In this document: piece by piece, positions 1 to 8,595 of the stretch
Layout: each line of letters begins with the position of its first letter
Numbering within the stretch: position 1 is the stretch's first letter
Source: Spirosoma montaniterrae
GTDB lineage: Bacteria > Bacteroidota > Bacteroidia > Cytophagales > Spirosomataceae
Direction of reading: 5' to 3'
DNA length: 64,000 bases
Assembly (NCBI RefSeq): GCF_001988955.1
Contig: NZ_CP014263.1
Coordinates: 1,240,001 to 1,304,000, forward strand
Notes under the pieces: generated by a model
What the model was told of the DNA's origin: nothing
Databases searched by the model: none
What the model saw: the letters and a program-made list of their open reading frames with translations, nothing else
Made by a program: the position numbers and the translations under genes

Positions 1-2
1 AG

Positions 3-95
3 ATTATCGAGTTTTTCCCCGGTCGGATCGAGCGCGATAATTGGGTGGAGCAGTCGCGTGCGTTCTACGACCGCAAATATGGTAACAAGGCGTAA
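3..95 (+). CDS. C-terminal end of an unidentified protein (cut by window edge)
   Basis: The frame is open from the first bases to a TAA at 93-95 and gives about 30 residues, beginning IIEFFPGRIERDN and ending KYGNKA. It converges on the endonuclease III gene, which ends 5 bases downstream. The fragment is too short for me to name a family, so no function is proposed. It is included because the frame is open to the edge and fits the tight packing of the region. Confidence 0.45.
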   Translation: MIEFFPGRIERDNWVEQSRAFYDRKYGNKA

Positions 96-100
96 GTCGA

Positions 101-820
101 CTAAACTCGCTTTCGCATAGGCGTGCTGCTCAGTTTCATCTGACCGCCCGATTGATAGTAAACACAGCGGTCGCGCAGTACGCAGTCGCTACATTTGGGA
201 TTATACCAGGTGCAAACACGCTGCCCGTGCCAGTAGAAGTGTTTATGGAAATTGAACAGCACAACGGCATCGGGCGGCAGTCGTGCCAGCAGAATGGCAT
301 GGGCTTTTTCGGCACTGACATTCGGCCCAATCAGTCCCAGTCGTTGTGTAACGCGATGCACGTGCGTATCGACGGGTAGTACGGGTTTGTGAAAGTTGAA
401 GAGCAGTAGCAGGGTGGCGGTTTTCGGGCCAATGCCTGGTAAGTTGGTGAGCCACTGCATGGCTTCGGTGGTGGACATATCGCGCAGAAAATCGATATTG
501 GCCGCGCCCGTTTCCCGAATCAGGTGCGCCAGTAAATTTTGAATATAGGGCGCCTTCACTTCCGGGTAGTTGGCCGTTCGGATAGCGTCGATCAGGTCGG
601 GTAGCGGTGCGTCGCGAACGGCTTCCCAGGTTGGAAATCGCTCGCGCATGGTGCGGTAAGCCGTAACTTCGTTGGCATGTGTGGTCCGGTGCGACAGAAT
701 GGTGCCAATTAGTTCGTGCATCGGGTCGGCCCGCCCGTAAATGGCCTGGACTCCGTAAAATTCATTCAGCCGCCCGTGCGCATCATGTGTACGGGTGGTC
801 TCGTCAGAAGTTATAGACAT
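101..820 (-). CDS. nth: Endonuclease III-like DNA glycosylase/AP lyase with 4Fe-4S cluster
   Basis: Base-excision repair enzyme of the HhH-GPD superfamily, which removes oxidised pyrimidines and nicks abasic sites. Counting from the ATG at 820 (239 aa), the helix-hairpin-helix LPGIGPKTA holds the candidate catalytic Lys133, and the candidate catalytic Asp151 is in VDTHVHRV. The C-terminus carries a full cluster-binding set, C203-x6-C210-x2-C213-x5-C219. The open frame extends upstream to 871, but the family-like sequence starts at MSITSDE, so 820 is preferred. The usual N-terminal LSAQ motif reads LSHRTT here, so substrate preference may differ from E. coli Nth. Family assignment is secure; the exact substrate is not. 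Confidence 0.9.
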   Translation of the reverse strand: MSITSDETTRTHDAHGRLNEFYGVQAIYGRADPMHELIGTILSHRTTHANEVTAYRTMRERFPTWEAVRDAPLPDLIDAIRTANYPEVKAPYIQNLLAHLIRETGAANIDFLRDMSTTEAMQWLTNLPGIGPKTATLLLLFNFHKPVLPVDTHVHRVTQRLGLIGPNVSAEKAHAILLARLPPDAVVLFNFHKHFYWHGQRVCTWYNPKCSDCVLRDRCVYYQSGGQMKLSSTPMRKRV

Positions 821-912
821 AAAAAAGCGGGCCAAACAGCCTACGTTGAGTGCCTGTTCAACCCGCTTCAACCCAAAAAGTTCAGCGCGGCCCCGGTCGC
901 GCTACATCTTGT

Positions 913-1623
913 TTACTCCTGTAAATTCTGGTTTAGAAGTTTGTTGGCCAACTGCGTCAGGCCCACCGTGGCGGGTTCGGCAATGAACGTTATGTTCGCT
1001 TTCTTTTGCATCGACGGCATGTTTGGGTCGACTACGTAGATCGGCACGTGATCGCCCACGACGTACACTAACCCAGCCGCCGGATAAACGTTCAGCGACG
1101 TACCGACAACAATGAAAATATCGGCCTGATCGGCAATTCCCAACGCTACGTCCATCATGGGTACACCCTCGCCGAACCAAACGATGTGGGGCCGTAACTG
1201 CGACCCTTTGGCACACAGATCACCTTTTCTGATCTCCCAGCCCGCAATATCGTATACCAGCGACTCATCGACCGACGACCGCGCTTTAAACAATTCGCCA
1301 TGCAGGTGAATTACGTTCGATGAACCCGCTTTTTCGTGCAGGTCGTCAACGTTTTGTGTAATTACTGTAACGTCGTATTTTTCTTCGAGCCGAACCAATG
1401 CATAATGCCCGGCGTTGGGCAGTACGCTCAGAGCCTGCTTCCGGCGTTGGTTATAAAATTCCTGCACCAAATCGGGATTGCGTCGCCAGGCTTCGGGTGT
1501 AGCAACATCTTCGATGCGGTGATTTTCCCACAGCCCGTCCGACGCCCGGAACGTAGGAATACCACTCTCGGCACTAACGCCCGCCCCCGACAAAACGACA
1601 ATTTTCTTCCGTGTTTCCATCAC
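913..1623 (-). CDS. cobB: NAD-dependent protein deacylase, Sir2 family (SIRT5/CobB-like)
   Basis: A sirtuin that removes acyl groups from lysine using NAD. The 236-aa protein has the Rossmann motif [14 protein letters not shown] near residue 13, TQNVDDLH at 89-95 and the catalytic His108 in HLHGE. Tyr57 and Arg60 (FYNQRR) match the Tyr-x-x-Arg pair that recognises succinyl/malonyl-lysine in class III sirtuins, so desuccinylase activity is likely (inference). The four zinc-ligand cysteines of most sirtuins are absent: the corresponding segment contains a single Cys (GDLCAKG). Start may be M1 or M2. It lies in a minus-strand run between the GH20 gene and nth, with a 25-base gap to the former. 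Confidence 0.9.
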   Translation of the reverse strand: MMETRKKIVVLSGAGVSAESGIPTFRASDGLWENHRIEDVATPEAWRRNPDLVQEFYNQRRKQALSVLPNAGHYALVRLEEKYDVTVITQNVDDLHEKAGSSNVIHLHGELFKARSSVDESLVYDIAGWEIRKGDLCAKGSQLRPHIVWFGEGVPMMDVALGIADQADIFIVVGTSLNVYPAAGLVYVVGDHVPIYVVDPNMPSMQKKANITFIAEPATVGLTQLANKLLNQNLQE

Positions 1624-1648
1624 AACTAAGATACGAAAATATTAAGCA

Positions 1649-3955
1649 TCACTCGACAACGATTTCATCGGTTGCGAACCAGGTTTTTTCGCCTGCATTT
1701 GGATGACCGGTGGGACACAGCCCCGCATTTTTGGCCCGGATACGCACGTACCGCGCCCGCGCTGTTTTGAAGTCGGCTACTACAGGCAGAATGTCCCATG
1801 ATCCGGCCAGTTCATAGGTTACAGGCTGGGCAATGGCCTCCTTAAAATCCTGCCCATCACGCGAAATGGCTATCTCGACCGACGTTGGCGGAAAGCCGTT
1901 GTCCAGAATTATTTTCAGGAAGTTAAGCGAAACTTTGGTCACGCTCGTTACGTCGCCGAGGTCGAGCGTAACGTCCATATCGGTGCCGTAGAACCCGCTC
2001 CATTGGCGTCGGTCGCGGGGTGTTTCGCCCCGAACGCCATCGGTCAGTTTGGTTGATTTGGGATCGCCGTCTTTGTAGGGCGCGAGGGCATACGTATACG
2101 GTTTGTTTTTGCCTTTGTGGAGCGTAAACGTCTGCGTCAGCCGCCCGCCCGTCTGGGTCATGGCCCGGAGCGTCGTGGTTTTGGTAAGGGTAATGGGGCC
2201 GATGTATTCGCTGCTTTTATCGTTGGGTTCTTTGCCGTTGAGCGTGTAAAAAATGCGGCTGTCGGAGTCTAACTTACTCAGTTTCACCTGTACCTGTCCC
2301 TGATCATTCGCCTGCGTAGAAGCCGAAATGTCGAACAGTCGTTTGGCGTAGTTTACCTTCAGCGGGTCGAGTTTGGGGAGGTGGTTTTTGAGCCGCATCG
2401 CAAAGTCTTCAAAGTTGCGGGGACCGGCAGGCATCCAGCCAATTTCGGCCAGTGCCAGCGCACGGGGCCAGGCCATGTAGTCGGCCTGTTCGGGCGTGGC
2501 AATGTATTCGGTCCAGAGGTTGCCCTGCACGCCCAGAATGTGCTTCTGCTGATCGGGTGTTAGCTCGGCGGGCGTTGGTTCGTAACCATATACCTTGTCT
2601 AAGGGCAAATAGCCGCCAATTGCCAGCGGCTCGGTGGCGGGGTTGCTTTGGTAATAGTCAAGGTAGCAGAAGTCGGTGGGTGTCATAATCACGTTATGCT
2701 TCTGTTTGGCGGCTGCAATGCCGCCCGCCGTGCCGCGCCAGCTCATGACCGTTGCGTTTGGGGCCAGCCCACCTTCTAGTATTTCATCCCAACCGATAAT
2801 GCTGCGGCCTTTACTGTTTACGAACTTTTCGATGCGCCGGATAAAATAACTCTGTAATTGATCTTCGTTTTTCAGCCCGTTTTTCTTCATCAATTCCTGG
2901 CAAAACGCGCTTTCTTTCCAGGCTTTTTTCGGGCATTCATCCCCGCCTATGTGAATGTATTGGCCCGGAAACAAGCCCATTACCTCGGTCAGCACGTCCT
3001 GCAAGAATGTGAACGTCTTTTCCGACGGGCAAAAAACATCGTCAAAAATGCCCCAGTGCCGGGCCACTTCGTATTTCTTCGACGGGTCGCACGAGAGTTC
3101 GGGGTAGGCCGCCAAAGCTGCCAGCGCGTGGCCGGGCATTTCAATTTCGGGAATGATTGTTACGTAACGGCTTTGGGCATATCGCACCACGTCGCGGATT
3201 TCGTCCTGCGTATAAAAACCGCCGTGGGGCTTGCCATCGAACTGCATCGGGTAGTTTTGATCGTAGTGACCAATGAGCGTTTCAGCGCGTTTGCTGCCTA
3301 CCTGCGTCAGTTTTGGGTATTTTTTGATGTCAATACGCCATCCCTGATCGTTGGTCAAATGCCAGTGAAAGGTATTCTGCTTGTGCATCGCCATCAGGTC
3401 GATGAACTTCTTGACATACGACACGGGCATAAAATACCGGGTCACGTCGAGCATCATACCCCGGTAGCTGTAGCGCGGCTTATCGGTAATCTGGCAGGCG
3501 GGCATAGACACCCGTAGAGACGCAGCATCCTGCGTTTCCACATGAACCAACTGCCGCATGGTTTGCGTAGCGTAGAACAATCCTTTTGGCGTACTGGCTT
3601 CGGCCAATATTTTGCCCGGCGCAACGGTTAGTTTGTATCCTTCGGCACCGAGGTTCAGTTTTTTGTTGATTGTCAGAAAGATATGCGCTCCTTTTGCTAA
3701 CGCCGGGCTGGCAGCGGCCACCGTGAGCGCGGGAGCGTTGGCGGCTTTCAGTTGCCCGGCAAACGTTTGCGCTATTGCCCGAACACCCGCGTCGGCAGCG
3801 GGGGTAACGACAAGTCGCGTTGCCGGCGAAATGGTAAATCGACCATCCTGCCCCGCAAATCGGGCTGGAAACGGAATCAGGTTGTACTGATTATCGGATT
3901 GCGCCGACGCGGTGAGGGATAGCAGCAGTAGAAAAAACAGAACTCGCATGTACAT
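1649..3955 (-). CDS. Secreted beta-N-acetylhexosaminidase, GH20
   Basis: Exo-glycosidase removing terminal GlcNAc or GalNAc, probably in the periplasm or at the surface. A signal peptide follows MYMRVLFFLLLLSLTASAQ; I start at the ATG at 3955 (or 3949), since the longer reading frame to 4000 only adds residues ahead of the signal. Domains in order: GH20b N-terminal domain; TIM-barrel GH20 domain with HIGGDE, its catalytic Asp-Glu pair encoded near 2937-2942; a chitobiase-type C-terminal domain (IFYTLNGKEP); and a terminal discoidin-like carbohydrate-binding region. The protein also contains ETQDAASLR, encoded by a palindromic repeat at 3517-3538 in the N-terminal part. Family certain; natural substrate unknown. 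Confidence 0.92.
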   Translation of the reverse strand: MYMRVLFFLLLLSLTASAQSDNQYNLIPFPARFAGQDGRFTISPATRLVVTPAADAGVRAIAQTFAGQLKAANAPALTVAAASPALAKGAHIFLTINKKLNLGAEGYKLTVAPGKILAEASTPKGLFYATQTMRQLVHVETQDAASLRVSMPACQITDKPRYSYRGMMLDVTRYFMPVSYVKKFIDLMAMHKQNTFHWHLTNDQGWRIDIKKYPKLTQVGSKRAETLIGHYDQNYPMQFDGKPHGGFYTQDEIRDVVRYAQSRYVTIIPEIEMPGHALAALAAYPELSCDPSKKYEVARHWGIFDDVFCPSEKTFTFLQDVLTEVMGLFPGQYIHIGGDECPKKAWKESAFCQELMKKNGLKNEDQLQSYFIRRIEKFVNSKGRSIIGWDEILEGGLAPNATVMSWRGTAGGIAAAKQKHNVIMTPTDFCYLDYYQSNPATEPLAIGGYLPLDKVYGYEPTPAELTPDQQKHILGVQGNLWTEYIATPEQADYMAWPRALALAEIGWMPAGPRNFEDFAMRLKNHLPKLDPLKVNYAKRLFDISASTQANDQGQVQVKLSKLDSDSRIFYTLNGKEPNDKSSEYIGPITLTKTTTLRAMTQTGGRLTQTFTLHKGKNKPYTYALAPYKDGDPKSTKLTDGVRGETPRDRRQWSGFYGTDMDVTLDLGDVTSVTKVSLNFLKIILDNGFPPTSVEIAISRDGQDFKEAIAQPVTYELAGSWDILPVVADFKTARARYVRIRAKNAGLCPTGHPNAGEKTWFATDEIVVE
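3517..3538. repeat. GAGACGCA-type palindrome translated inside the GH20 gene
   Basis: The arms GAGACGCAG and CTGCGTTTC (one mismatch from perfect) flank the loop CATC. Read on the coding strand it yields ETQDAAS. The same palindrome, with the same reading frame, occurs in the desulfurase gene near 33823 and 33928. Confidence 0.7.
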
Positions 3956-3969
3956 GGGGTTTAGACGGG

Positions 3970-3977
3970 CAAAAATA
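3970..3977 (-). promoter_or_regulatory. Candidate -7 box (TATTTTTG) for the GH20 gene
   Basis: On the minus strand the bases read TATTTTTG, an exact fit to TAnnTTTG. The box lies 15-21 bases before the two candidate start codons. No convincing TTTG box is seen upstream, so this is tentative. Confidence 0.35.
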
Positions 3978-3987
3978 AAGGGAAAAT

Positions 3988-4086
3988 GTAAGGGGAACAC
4001 AGATTGTACGGATAGAACGGATTAACACAGATAATAAAGAAATCCGTGTTAACCCGCCCTGTCTGTTCAATCCGTGTTCCCCTTAC
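3988..4086. repeat. Imperfect long inverted repeat between topA and the GH20 gene
   Basis: Two arms of about 43 bases, beginning GTAAGGGGAACAC and ending with its complement, face each other. They contain smaller internal repeats of the type ACACAGATT/AATCCGTGTT. The element lies just after the topA stop codon, so it may end topA transcription. Its layout resembles the 38849-38939 element but the sequence differs. Confidence 0.65.
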
Positions 4087-4094
4087 GAAGAAAT

Positions 4095-6758
4095 CTATTT
4101 TTTCGCTGTGGCTTTCCTGGCGGCTGGTTTTTTCGTTGTGGTTGCCTTTGCCTTCGTAGTTGAAGCCGCTTTTTTAGCCGGAGCTTTCCCGGCTGGAGCT
4201 GCGTCGTCGCCCGCTAATTTCAGGCAATCGTCCAGCGTAAGCGTGGCCGCGTCTACGTCTTTCGGAATACGAACGTTACGCTTCCCAACAGCCAGATAGG
4301 GGCCGTACTGCCCATTCACAATCTTGATTTCGGGCCGCTCGGCAAACTCTTTGATGTATTTGTTGGCTTCCGTCTGTCGCTTGGCCTGAATCAGTTCGAC
4401 GGCCCGCTCCAGCGTCAGCTCTGCCAGCGATTCGTTGCGGGGGAGCGACACGTATTTGTCGAGATGCTTTACATACGGCCCAAACCGACCTTTGCCGGTC
4501 GACACCAACGCCCCCTCAAATTCGCCCAGCGATTCGCTTACGGATTCGGCGCGTTTTTGCTGAATCAGTTCGATGGCGCGTTCGGCTGTCACCGTATACG
4601 GGTCGTCGTCGCGGGTAAGCGATACATATTTGCCGTCGTGCTTCACGTAGGGGCCGAATTTGCCGATGCCGATGGTCATGGCCTGATCTTCGAACATACC
4701 CACCTCGCGGGGCAGGGCAAAAAGGTTCATGGCCTCATCGAGCGTAATGGTTTCAATTAGCTGTCCATCGCGCAGGTTCGCAAAACGGGGCTTCTCTTCG
4801 TCGCTTGCTTCACCAATCTGCACATACGCTCCGTACCGACCGAGCCGGGCCGACACGGGTTTGCCCGTAGCGGGGTCGGCTCCCAGCAGCCGCTCGCCAG
4901 TTTTGAACGACACGCCCGACGATGCTCCCTGAATTTCCTCGATGTTCTTATGGAAATCGCCGTAGAACTCTTCCAGCATCGTTTGCCAGTTCATTTTCCC
5001 GTCGGCAATTTCATCGAATTCCTTCTCGACCGTTGCCGTGAATTTGTAATCCACAATGTCAGGGAAGTATTCAACCAAGAAATCGTTGACCACAATGCCT
5101 GTGTTGGTCGGGAAGAGTTTAGCTTTTTCGGAGCCAAAGGTCTCTTTCCCGCTGGTTTCGCTGATCTGATTTTTTTGCAGCGTGTATTCGGTGTATTTGC
5201 GCTCCTGACCGGGTTTGTCCTGCTTTATCACATAACCCCGATTGACGATTGTAGAAATTGTGGGCGCGTAGGTCGAAGGCCGACCGATACCCATTTCTTC
5301 TAATTTTTTCACCAGCGACGCTTCGGCATAGCGGGGCTGCGGTCGCGTAAACTTCTCGGTTGCCTTCATCTGGCCGAGGTTTAATGGCTGCCCGATTTTG
5401 AGCGGAGGCAACATGCCTTTGGCATCTTCGTCGCCCTCATCATCATCTTTCGATTCGAGATACACCTTCAGAAATCCGTCGAACTTAATTACCTCACCCT
5501 GCGCGATGAGTTCGGTAGGGAAGTTTTTCTGACCAGTCTGGGCCTTAGAAGGGGTTTCTACAAATGGGCTGTCGTCGAATGAAGCAACAAGGTTGTCAGT
5601 CCGGGGAGTACCAGCAAAGCCAATGCCAATCGTTACGGTTGTGCGCTCTAACTGAGCATCAGCCATTTGCGAGGCAATGGCGCGTTTCCAGATCAGTTCA
5701 TACAGGCGTTTCTGGTCGCGGTCGGCACCGGCGTTCCGGTCGTTGAAGTTGGTAGGCCGGATGGCTTCGTGGGCTTCCTGGGCCGACTCGTTTTTGGTTT
5801 TGAACTGCCGCGTCTGAATATACTGCTGCCCAAACTCAGTACCAATCTCGGCTACGGCCTTATCGACAGCTTCCTGCGAGAGGTTGGTCGAGTCGGTTCG
5901 CATATACGAAATCTTGCCGGCTTCGTAGAGATTCTGGGCAATCCGCATCGTGCGGTCTACTGAGTAGCCGAGTTTGCGCGAAGCTTCCTGTTGCAGCGTC
6001 GAGGTTGTAAACGGGGGTGCGGGCGATTTTTTGGCGGGCTTCGTTTCTAAATTCCTGATCGTAAACGTGGCACCGATGCAGGCTTCGAGAAACGCCCGTG
6101 CGTCGCCCGCAGTTGGGAAATTCTTGGGCAGTTCGGCGTTCAGTACCTTGTTGCCGTCAACAATAAATTGTGCCGTGACTTTGAACGACGATTTGGCCGA
6201 GTGCGCATCGATTTCGCGCTCACGCTCAACTACGAGCCGCAGTGCCACCGACTGTACGCGCCCCGCCGACAGACTTTGCCCACCTTTGATTTTGCGCCAG
6301 AGTACGGGCGAAAGTTCGTAGCCCACCAGCCGGTCGAGCACGCGCCGGGCTTGCTGTGCATTCACTAAGTCAACATCGATGGTGCGGGGCGACTTGATGG
6401 CGTTCAGGATTGCGTTTTTGGTAATCTCCCGAAACACAATCCGTTTGGTATTGTCGCGCAGGCCGAGGGCTTCTTTGAGGTGCCACGAAATGGCTTCGCC
6501 TTCGCGGTCATCGTCTGTTGCCAGCCACACTTCGTCTGCCGACTTTGCCAGCGATTTCAGTTCGCTGACTAACTTCTTTTTATCGGGCGAAATCTCATAC
6601 GATGGCCGAAAGCCATTTGCCACGTCAACGGCTAAACCGTCTTTGGGCAAGTCGCGCACATGCCCAAAACTTGACTTCACCGTAAACTCTTTGCCGAGGT
6701 AGCCTTCAATGGTTTTCGCCTTTGCCGGCGACTCAACAATGACTAAGTTTTTTGACAT
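4095..6758 (-). CDS. topA: DNA topoisomerase I (type IA)
   Basis: Relaxes negatively supercoiled DNA by single-strand passage. The 887-aa protein has the TOPRIM domain (VESPAKAKTI at 8-17; acidic triad region TDDDREGEA at 81-89), the cleavage domain with active-site Tyr285 in KISYMRTDST, and three C-terminal repeats of the GxFGPYVKH/KYVSL type at roughly 690-830. It has no C-terminal Cys4 zinc ribbons. The last ~35 residues are a Lys/Ala/Thr-rich, histone H1-like tail (AKKAAS, TKAKATTTKKPAA), probably a nonspecific DNA-binding extension. A well-formed promoter lies upstream. Essential housekeeping gene; assignment secure. Confidence 0.97.
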   Translation of the reverse strand: MSKNLVIVESPAKAKTIEGYLGKEFTVKSSFGHVRDLPKDGLAVDVANGFRPSYEISPDKKKLVSELKSLAKSADEVWLATDDDREGEAISWHLKEALGLRDNTKRIVFREITKNAILNAIKSPRTIDVDLVNAQQARRVLDRLVGYELSPVLWRKIKGGQSLSAGRVQSVALRLVVEREREIDAHSAKSSFKVTAQFIVDGNKVLNAELPKNFPTAGDARAFLEACIGATFTIRNLETKPAKKSPAPPFTTSTLQQEASRKLGYSVDRTMRIAQNLYEAGKISYMRTDSTNLSQEAVDKAVAEIGTEFGQQYIQTRQFKTKNESAQEAHEAIRPTNFNDRNAGADRDQKRLYELIWKRAIASQMADAQLERTTVTIGIGFAGTPRTDNLVASFDDSPFVETPSKAQTGQKNFPTELIAQGEVIKFDGFLKVYLESKDDDEGDEDAKGMLPPLKIGQPLNLGQMKATEKFTRPQPRYAEASLVKKLEEMGIGRPSTYAPTISTIVNRGYVIKQDKPGQERKYTEYTLQKNQISETSGKETFGSEKAKLFPTNTGIVVNDFLVEYFPDIVDYKFTATVEKEFDEIADGKMNWQTMLEEFYGDFHKNIEEIQGASSGVSFKTGERLLGADPATGKPVSARLGRYGAYVQIGEASDEEKPRFANLRDGQLIETITLDEAMNLFALPREVGMFEDQAMTIGIGKFGPYVKHDGKYVSLTRDDDPYTVTAERAIELIQQKRAESVSESLGEFEGALVSTGKGRFGPYVKHLDKYVSLPRNESLAELTLERAVELIQAKRQTEANKYIKEFAERPEIKIVNGQYGPYLAVGKRNVRIPKDVDAATLTLDDCLKLAGDDAAPAGKAPAKKAASTTKAKATTTKKPAARKATAKK

Positions 6759-6820
6759 ACTCCGTTTTCAGGTTGATACTTTCTCCGCTGTTCGCCCCAC
6801 CTGCGTCAATGCGTTTCGGG

Positions 6821-6853
6821 CAAATATAGACGCAATCCAACTGACTTATGCAA
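6821..6853 (-). promoter_or_regulatory. Bacteroidota-type promoter for topA
   Basis: On the minus strand TTG is followed by 22 bases and then TATATTTG, fitting the -33/-7 consensus TTTG-N(17-23)-TAnnTTTG of the Bacteroidota primary sigma factor. The expected transcript start is near 6815, giving a leader of roughly 55 bases. Confidence 0.6.
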
Positions 6854-7062
6854 CTGCACAGGCCATTTACGACAAAACAAAAGCAGGGGATCCGGTACGT
6901 TTAGGTAACATCAATAGCGATGTATCCGTTCGGTTTTCGCCCCTGAAAGGGTTATAAATCAATGTTCAGGGAATATGTTTACGGCGTTTGGCAGGCCACG
7001 CCTGACGGGCAGACCCGAGCCGATAAACCAGATAGTGGCACTGCCGGGTTTCATAAAAGGAA

Positions 7063-7117
7063 AGGAGGAGTATTGGATTTCAGGAGCGGTCTGCTCCCGA
7101 AATCCAATACTCCTCCT
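7063..7117 (-). terminator. Strong hairpin downstream of the first CHRD gene
   Basis: A perfect 19-base inverted repeat (AGGAGGAGTATTGGATTTC and its complement) encloses a second small stem, GGAGC/GCTCC. It lies about 53 bases past the stop codon of the 7170-7625 gene, so a terminator is the simplest reading. A repeat-family copy is also possible. Confidence 0.6.
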
Positions 7118-7169
7118 GTAAATGAGTACTACAGCAGGGCTACGTTCGCTACTACTGTCAGCTAACGGC

Positions 7170-7625
7170 TCAGGGCCGGATGTCTCCGCGAATTTCGCCC
7201 GCCGGATTAGCCGTCGTATGCAGATTGACGTAGTAGAAGCCGTTCAGCAAACTATCGACCCGGCCATTGGTCGTTAAAGTGGCCGACCCGATAATGGGTG
7301 ACGTCAGACTGGCGAACGGTATCTCGACGGGGCCGTTGCCAATGGCCGAGTTGGGCGTAATACGGTGCAGGTGGCCCATCGTAGGCGTGATGCCGCTGTA
7401 GACGACTGTGTAGCTAAGCACACGCGTGGTCGGATCGATTACACCGGCAAATTGCCCTGTTCCTGGCGACACCACGGATGTTGGCCGCTCGGCAGCACCG
7501 CTCAGCGTAGCTACCAAAGCTATACGGGCATCGGGCGGGAAAGCCTGATGGTCGTTGCAGGATACGAAAATAAAGCACAGCAGCGCGAGCAGTGCTATAA
7601 CCGGAAGCGTAAAACGATGCGTCAT
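7170..7625 (-). CDS. CHRD-domain lipoprotein
   Basis: Small exported protein with one CHRD (chordin) domain; the biochemical role of this domain in bacteria is unknown. Starting at MTHRFTLPVIALLALL (ATG at 7625), the hydrophobic stretch ends in a lipobox-like FVSC, so the mature protein is probably lipid-anchored. The C-terminal GFYYVNLHTTANPAGEIRGD is the CHRD hallmark. The reading frame continues upstream to 7679, but that would place extra residues ahead of the signal. The next gene upstream (7839-8303) encodes a diverged relative, suggesting tandem duplication. Each gene has its own downstream hairpin, so they may be separate transcripts. Confidence 0.8.
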   Translation of the reverse strand: MTHRFTLPVIALLALLCFIFVSCNDHQAFPPDARIALVATLSGAAERPTSVVSPGTGQFAGVIDPTTRVLSYTVVYSGITPTMGHLHRITPNSAIGNGPVEIPFASLTSPIIGSATLTTNGRVDSLLNGFYYVNLHTTANPAGEIRGDIRP

Positions 7626-7768
7626 GGGGTATATGAACAAAAGGGGTTTGATAGATAGTACTCTTTGAACGAGCAGCATAGAATCAACCTCCTGTTAGGG
7701 GCGGTTGTTCAGAATGTATATACGCACATTGGGGCCGGGCCGATTTAAGAAATATGATTCTTCGTTCG

Positions 7769-7824
7769 GCAGCAACGCGAAGGGGCAGGAACGGTTAACC
7801 GTTCCTGCCCCTTCGCGTTGCTGC
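7769..7824 (-). terminator. 56-bp perfect palindrome after the second CHRD gene
   Basis: A 28-base arm (from GCAGCAACGCGAAGGG to AACGGTT) meets its exact complement with no spacer at 7796/7797. It lies 14 bases past the stop codon at 7839, the usual place for a terminator. The length and perfect symmetry also fit a mobile palindromic repeat. Confidence 0.65.
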
Positions 7825-7838
7825 TAATTTCAAAAAAA

Positions 7839-8303
7839 TTACTGTTGCTGCGTAATCGCTCCGCGCAGTGCACCATCCGGGTATGTAGCCGACCGCACAT
7901 TGACCTGATAGGCATTGTTGGTTAAGCCCGTGAGCTGATCGGCAGTGACAGACGATGTGCCGCTGTACGGCGAGCTGATGGCCGAGGTGCTACCCGCACC
8001 CGTTAACGTCAGGCTGGTTGGGGCCGTACCGGTGGTCGACACCGGGTCGATGGTAATGGCTGATGGCGAAACACCCGAAAACGCAACCGTATAGCTCATA
8101 ACGTTGGTTGTGCGGTCAACGTTGCCACTAAACGAACCTGTGGCAGTGGTTGACGTTCCTGTAACGGAAGTCGGCTGAGCCAGCGTAGCCGTCAGGCGGG
8201 CAGGAGCCGCCGGGGTGGGGGTGTTTGTGGTGTCGTCGTCGTTGCAGGCATAAAACGCCACCGATACGCTCAGGCCGAGGAGGGCAATGAGTGTCTTTTT
8301 CAT
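7839..8303 (-). CDS. CHRD-like lipoprotein, paralogue of the neighbour
   Basis: 154-aa exported protein. MKKTLIALLGLSVSVAFYAC is a lipoprotein signal with Cys20 as the predicted lipid-modified residue, followed by an acidic/Thr/Pro-rich linker and a diverged CHRD domain ending NAYQVNVRSATYPDGALRG. The His/Asn positions seen in the neighbouring CHRD protein (NLHTTANPAG) are changed, so this copy is more diverged. Function unknown; probable outer-membrane or periplasmic lipoprotein. Confidence 0.72.
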   Translation of the reverse strand: MKKTLIALLGLSVSVAFYACNDDDTTNTPTPAAPARLTATLAQPTSVTGTSTTATGSFSGNVDRTTNVMSYTVAFSGVSPSAITIDPVSTTGTAPTSLTLTGAGSTSAISSPYSGTSSVTADQLTGLTNNAYQVNVRSATYPDGALRGAITQQQ

Positions 8304-8504
8304 ACTGTGAGTTAGTTGGATAAATGAAAAAAGTACTCTACAGAAATACTGTAGTATTGTCTGACTAACGGCCTATCGTAAATTTCTGGTGTTAAATTAA
8401 GTTTGATATTGAGCCAACGGCCCCGGTGTTGCCGTTGAACGCAAGCAAAACCTATCAAAAATGCCGAACCCTATCAATATTTTTCAAAACGAACGAGAAA
8501 ACTC

Positions 8505-8512
8505 TAATTTTG
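8505..8512 (+). promoter_or_regulatory. Candidate -7 box for aconitase
   Basis: TAATTTTG fits TAnnTTTG exactly. A TTTC (one mismatch to TTTG) lies 19 bases upstream. The leader to the start codon would be about 77 bases. In the same intergenic region CTACAG-AAATA-CTGTAG (8338-8354) is a small dyad that could be an operator for either side; nothing else stands out between 8304 and 8595. Confidence 0.45.
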
Positions 8513-8595
8513 ACGCGCTAACCGGAATCCATTTCCAAACTTTACGAGTTAGCTAAGTAGATACCCTGTTCAGTACCTTATAATCCGTTATTCAC

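Larger units (their letters stand above)
6759..7169. other. Gene-free stretch between topA and the first CHRD gene
   Basis: About 410 bases with no believable gene. The right part holds a strong hairpin (7063-7117) and the left part the topA promoter (6821-6853). Short open frames here lack signals and run into topA or the hairpin. Confidence 0.6.

Noticed and set aside
2858..3517. 219-residue open frame antisense to the GH20 gene
   Set aside because: Lies fully within conserved catalytic-domain coding sequence on the other strand.
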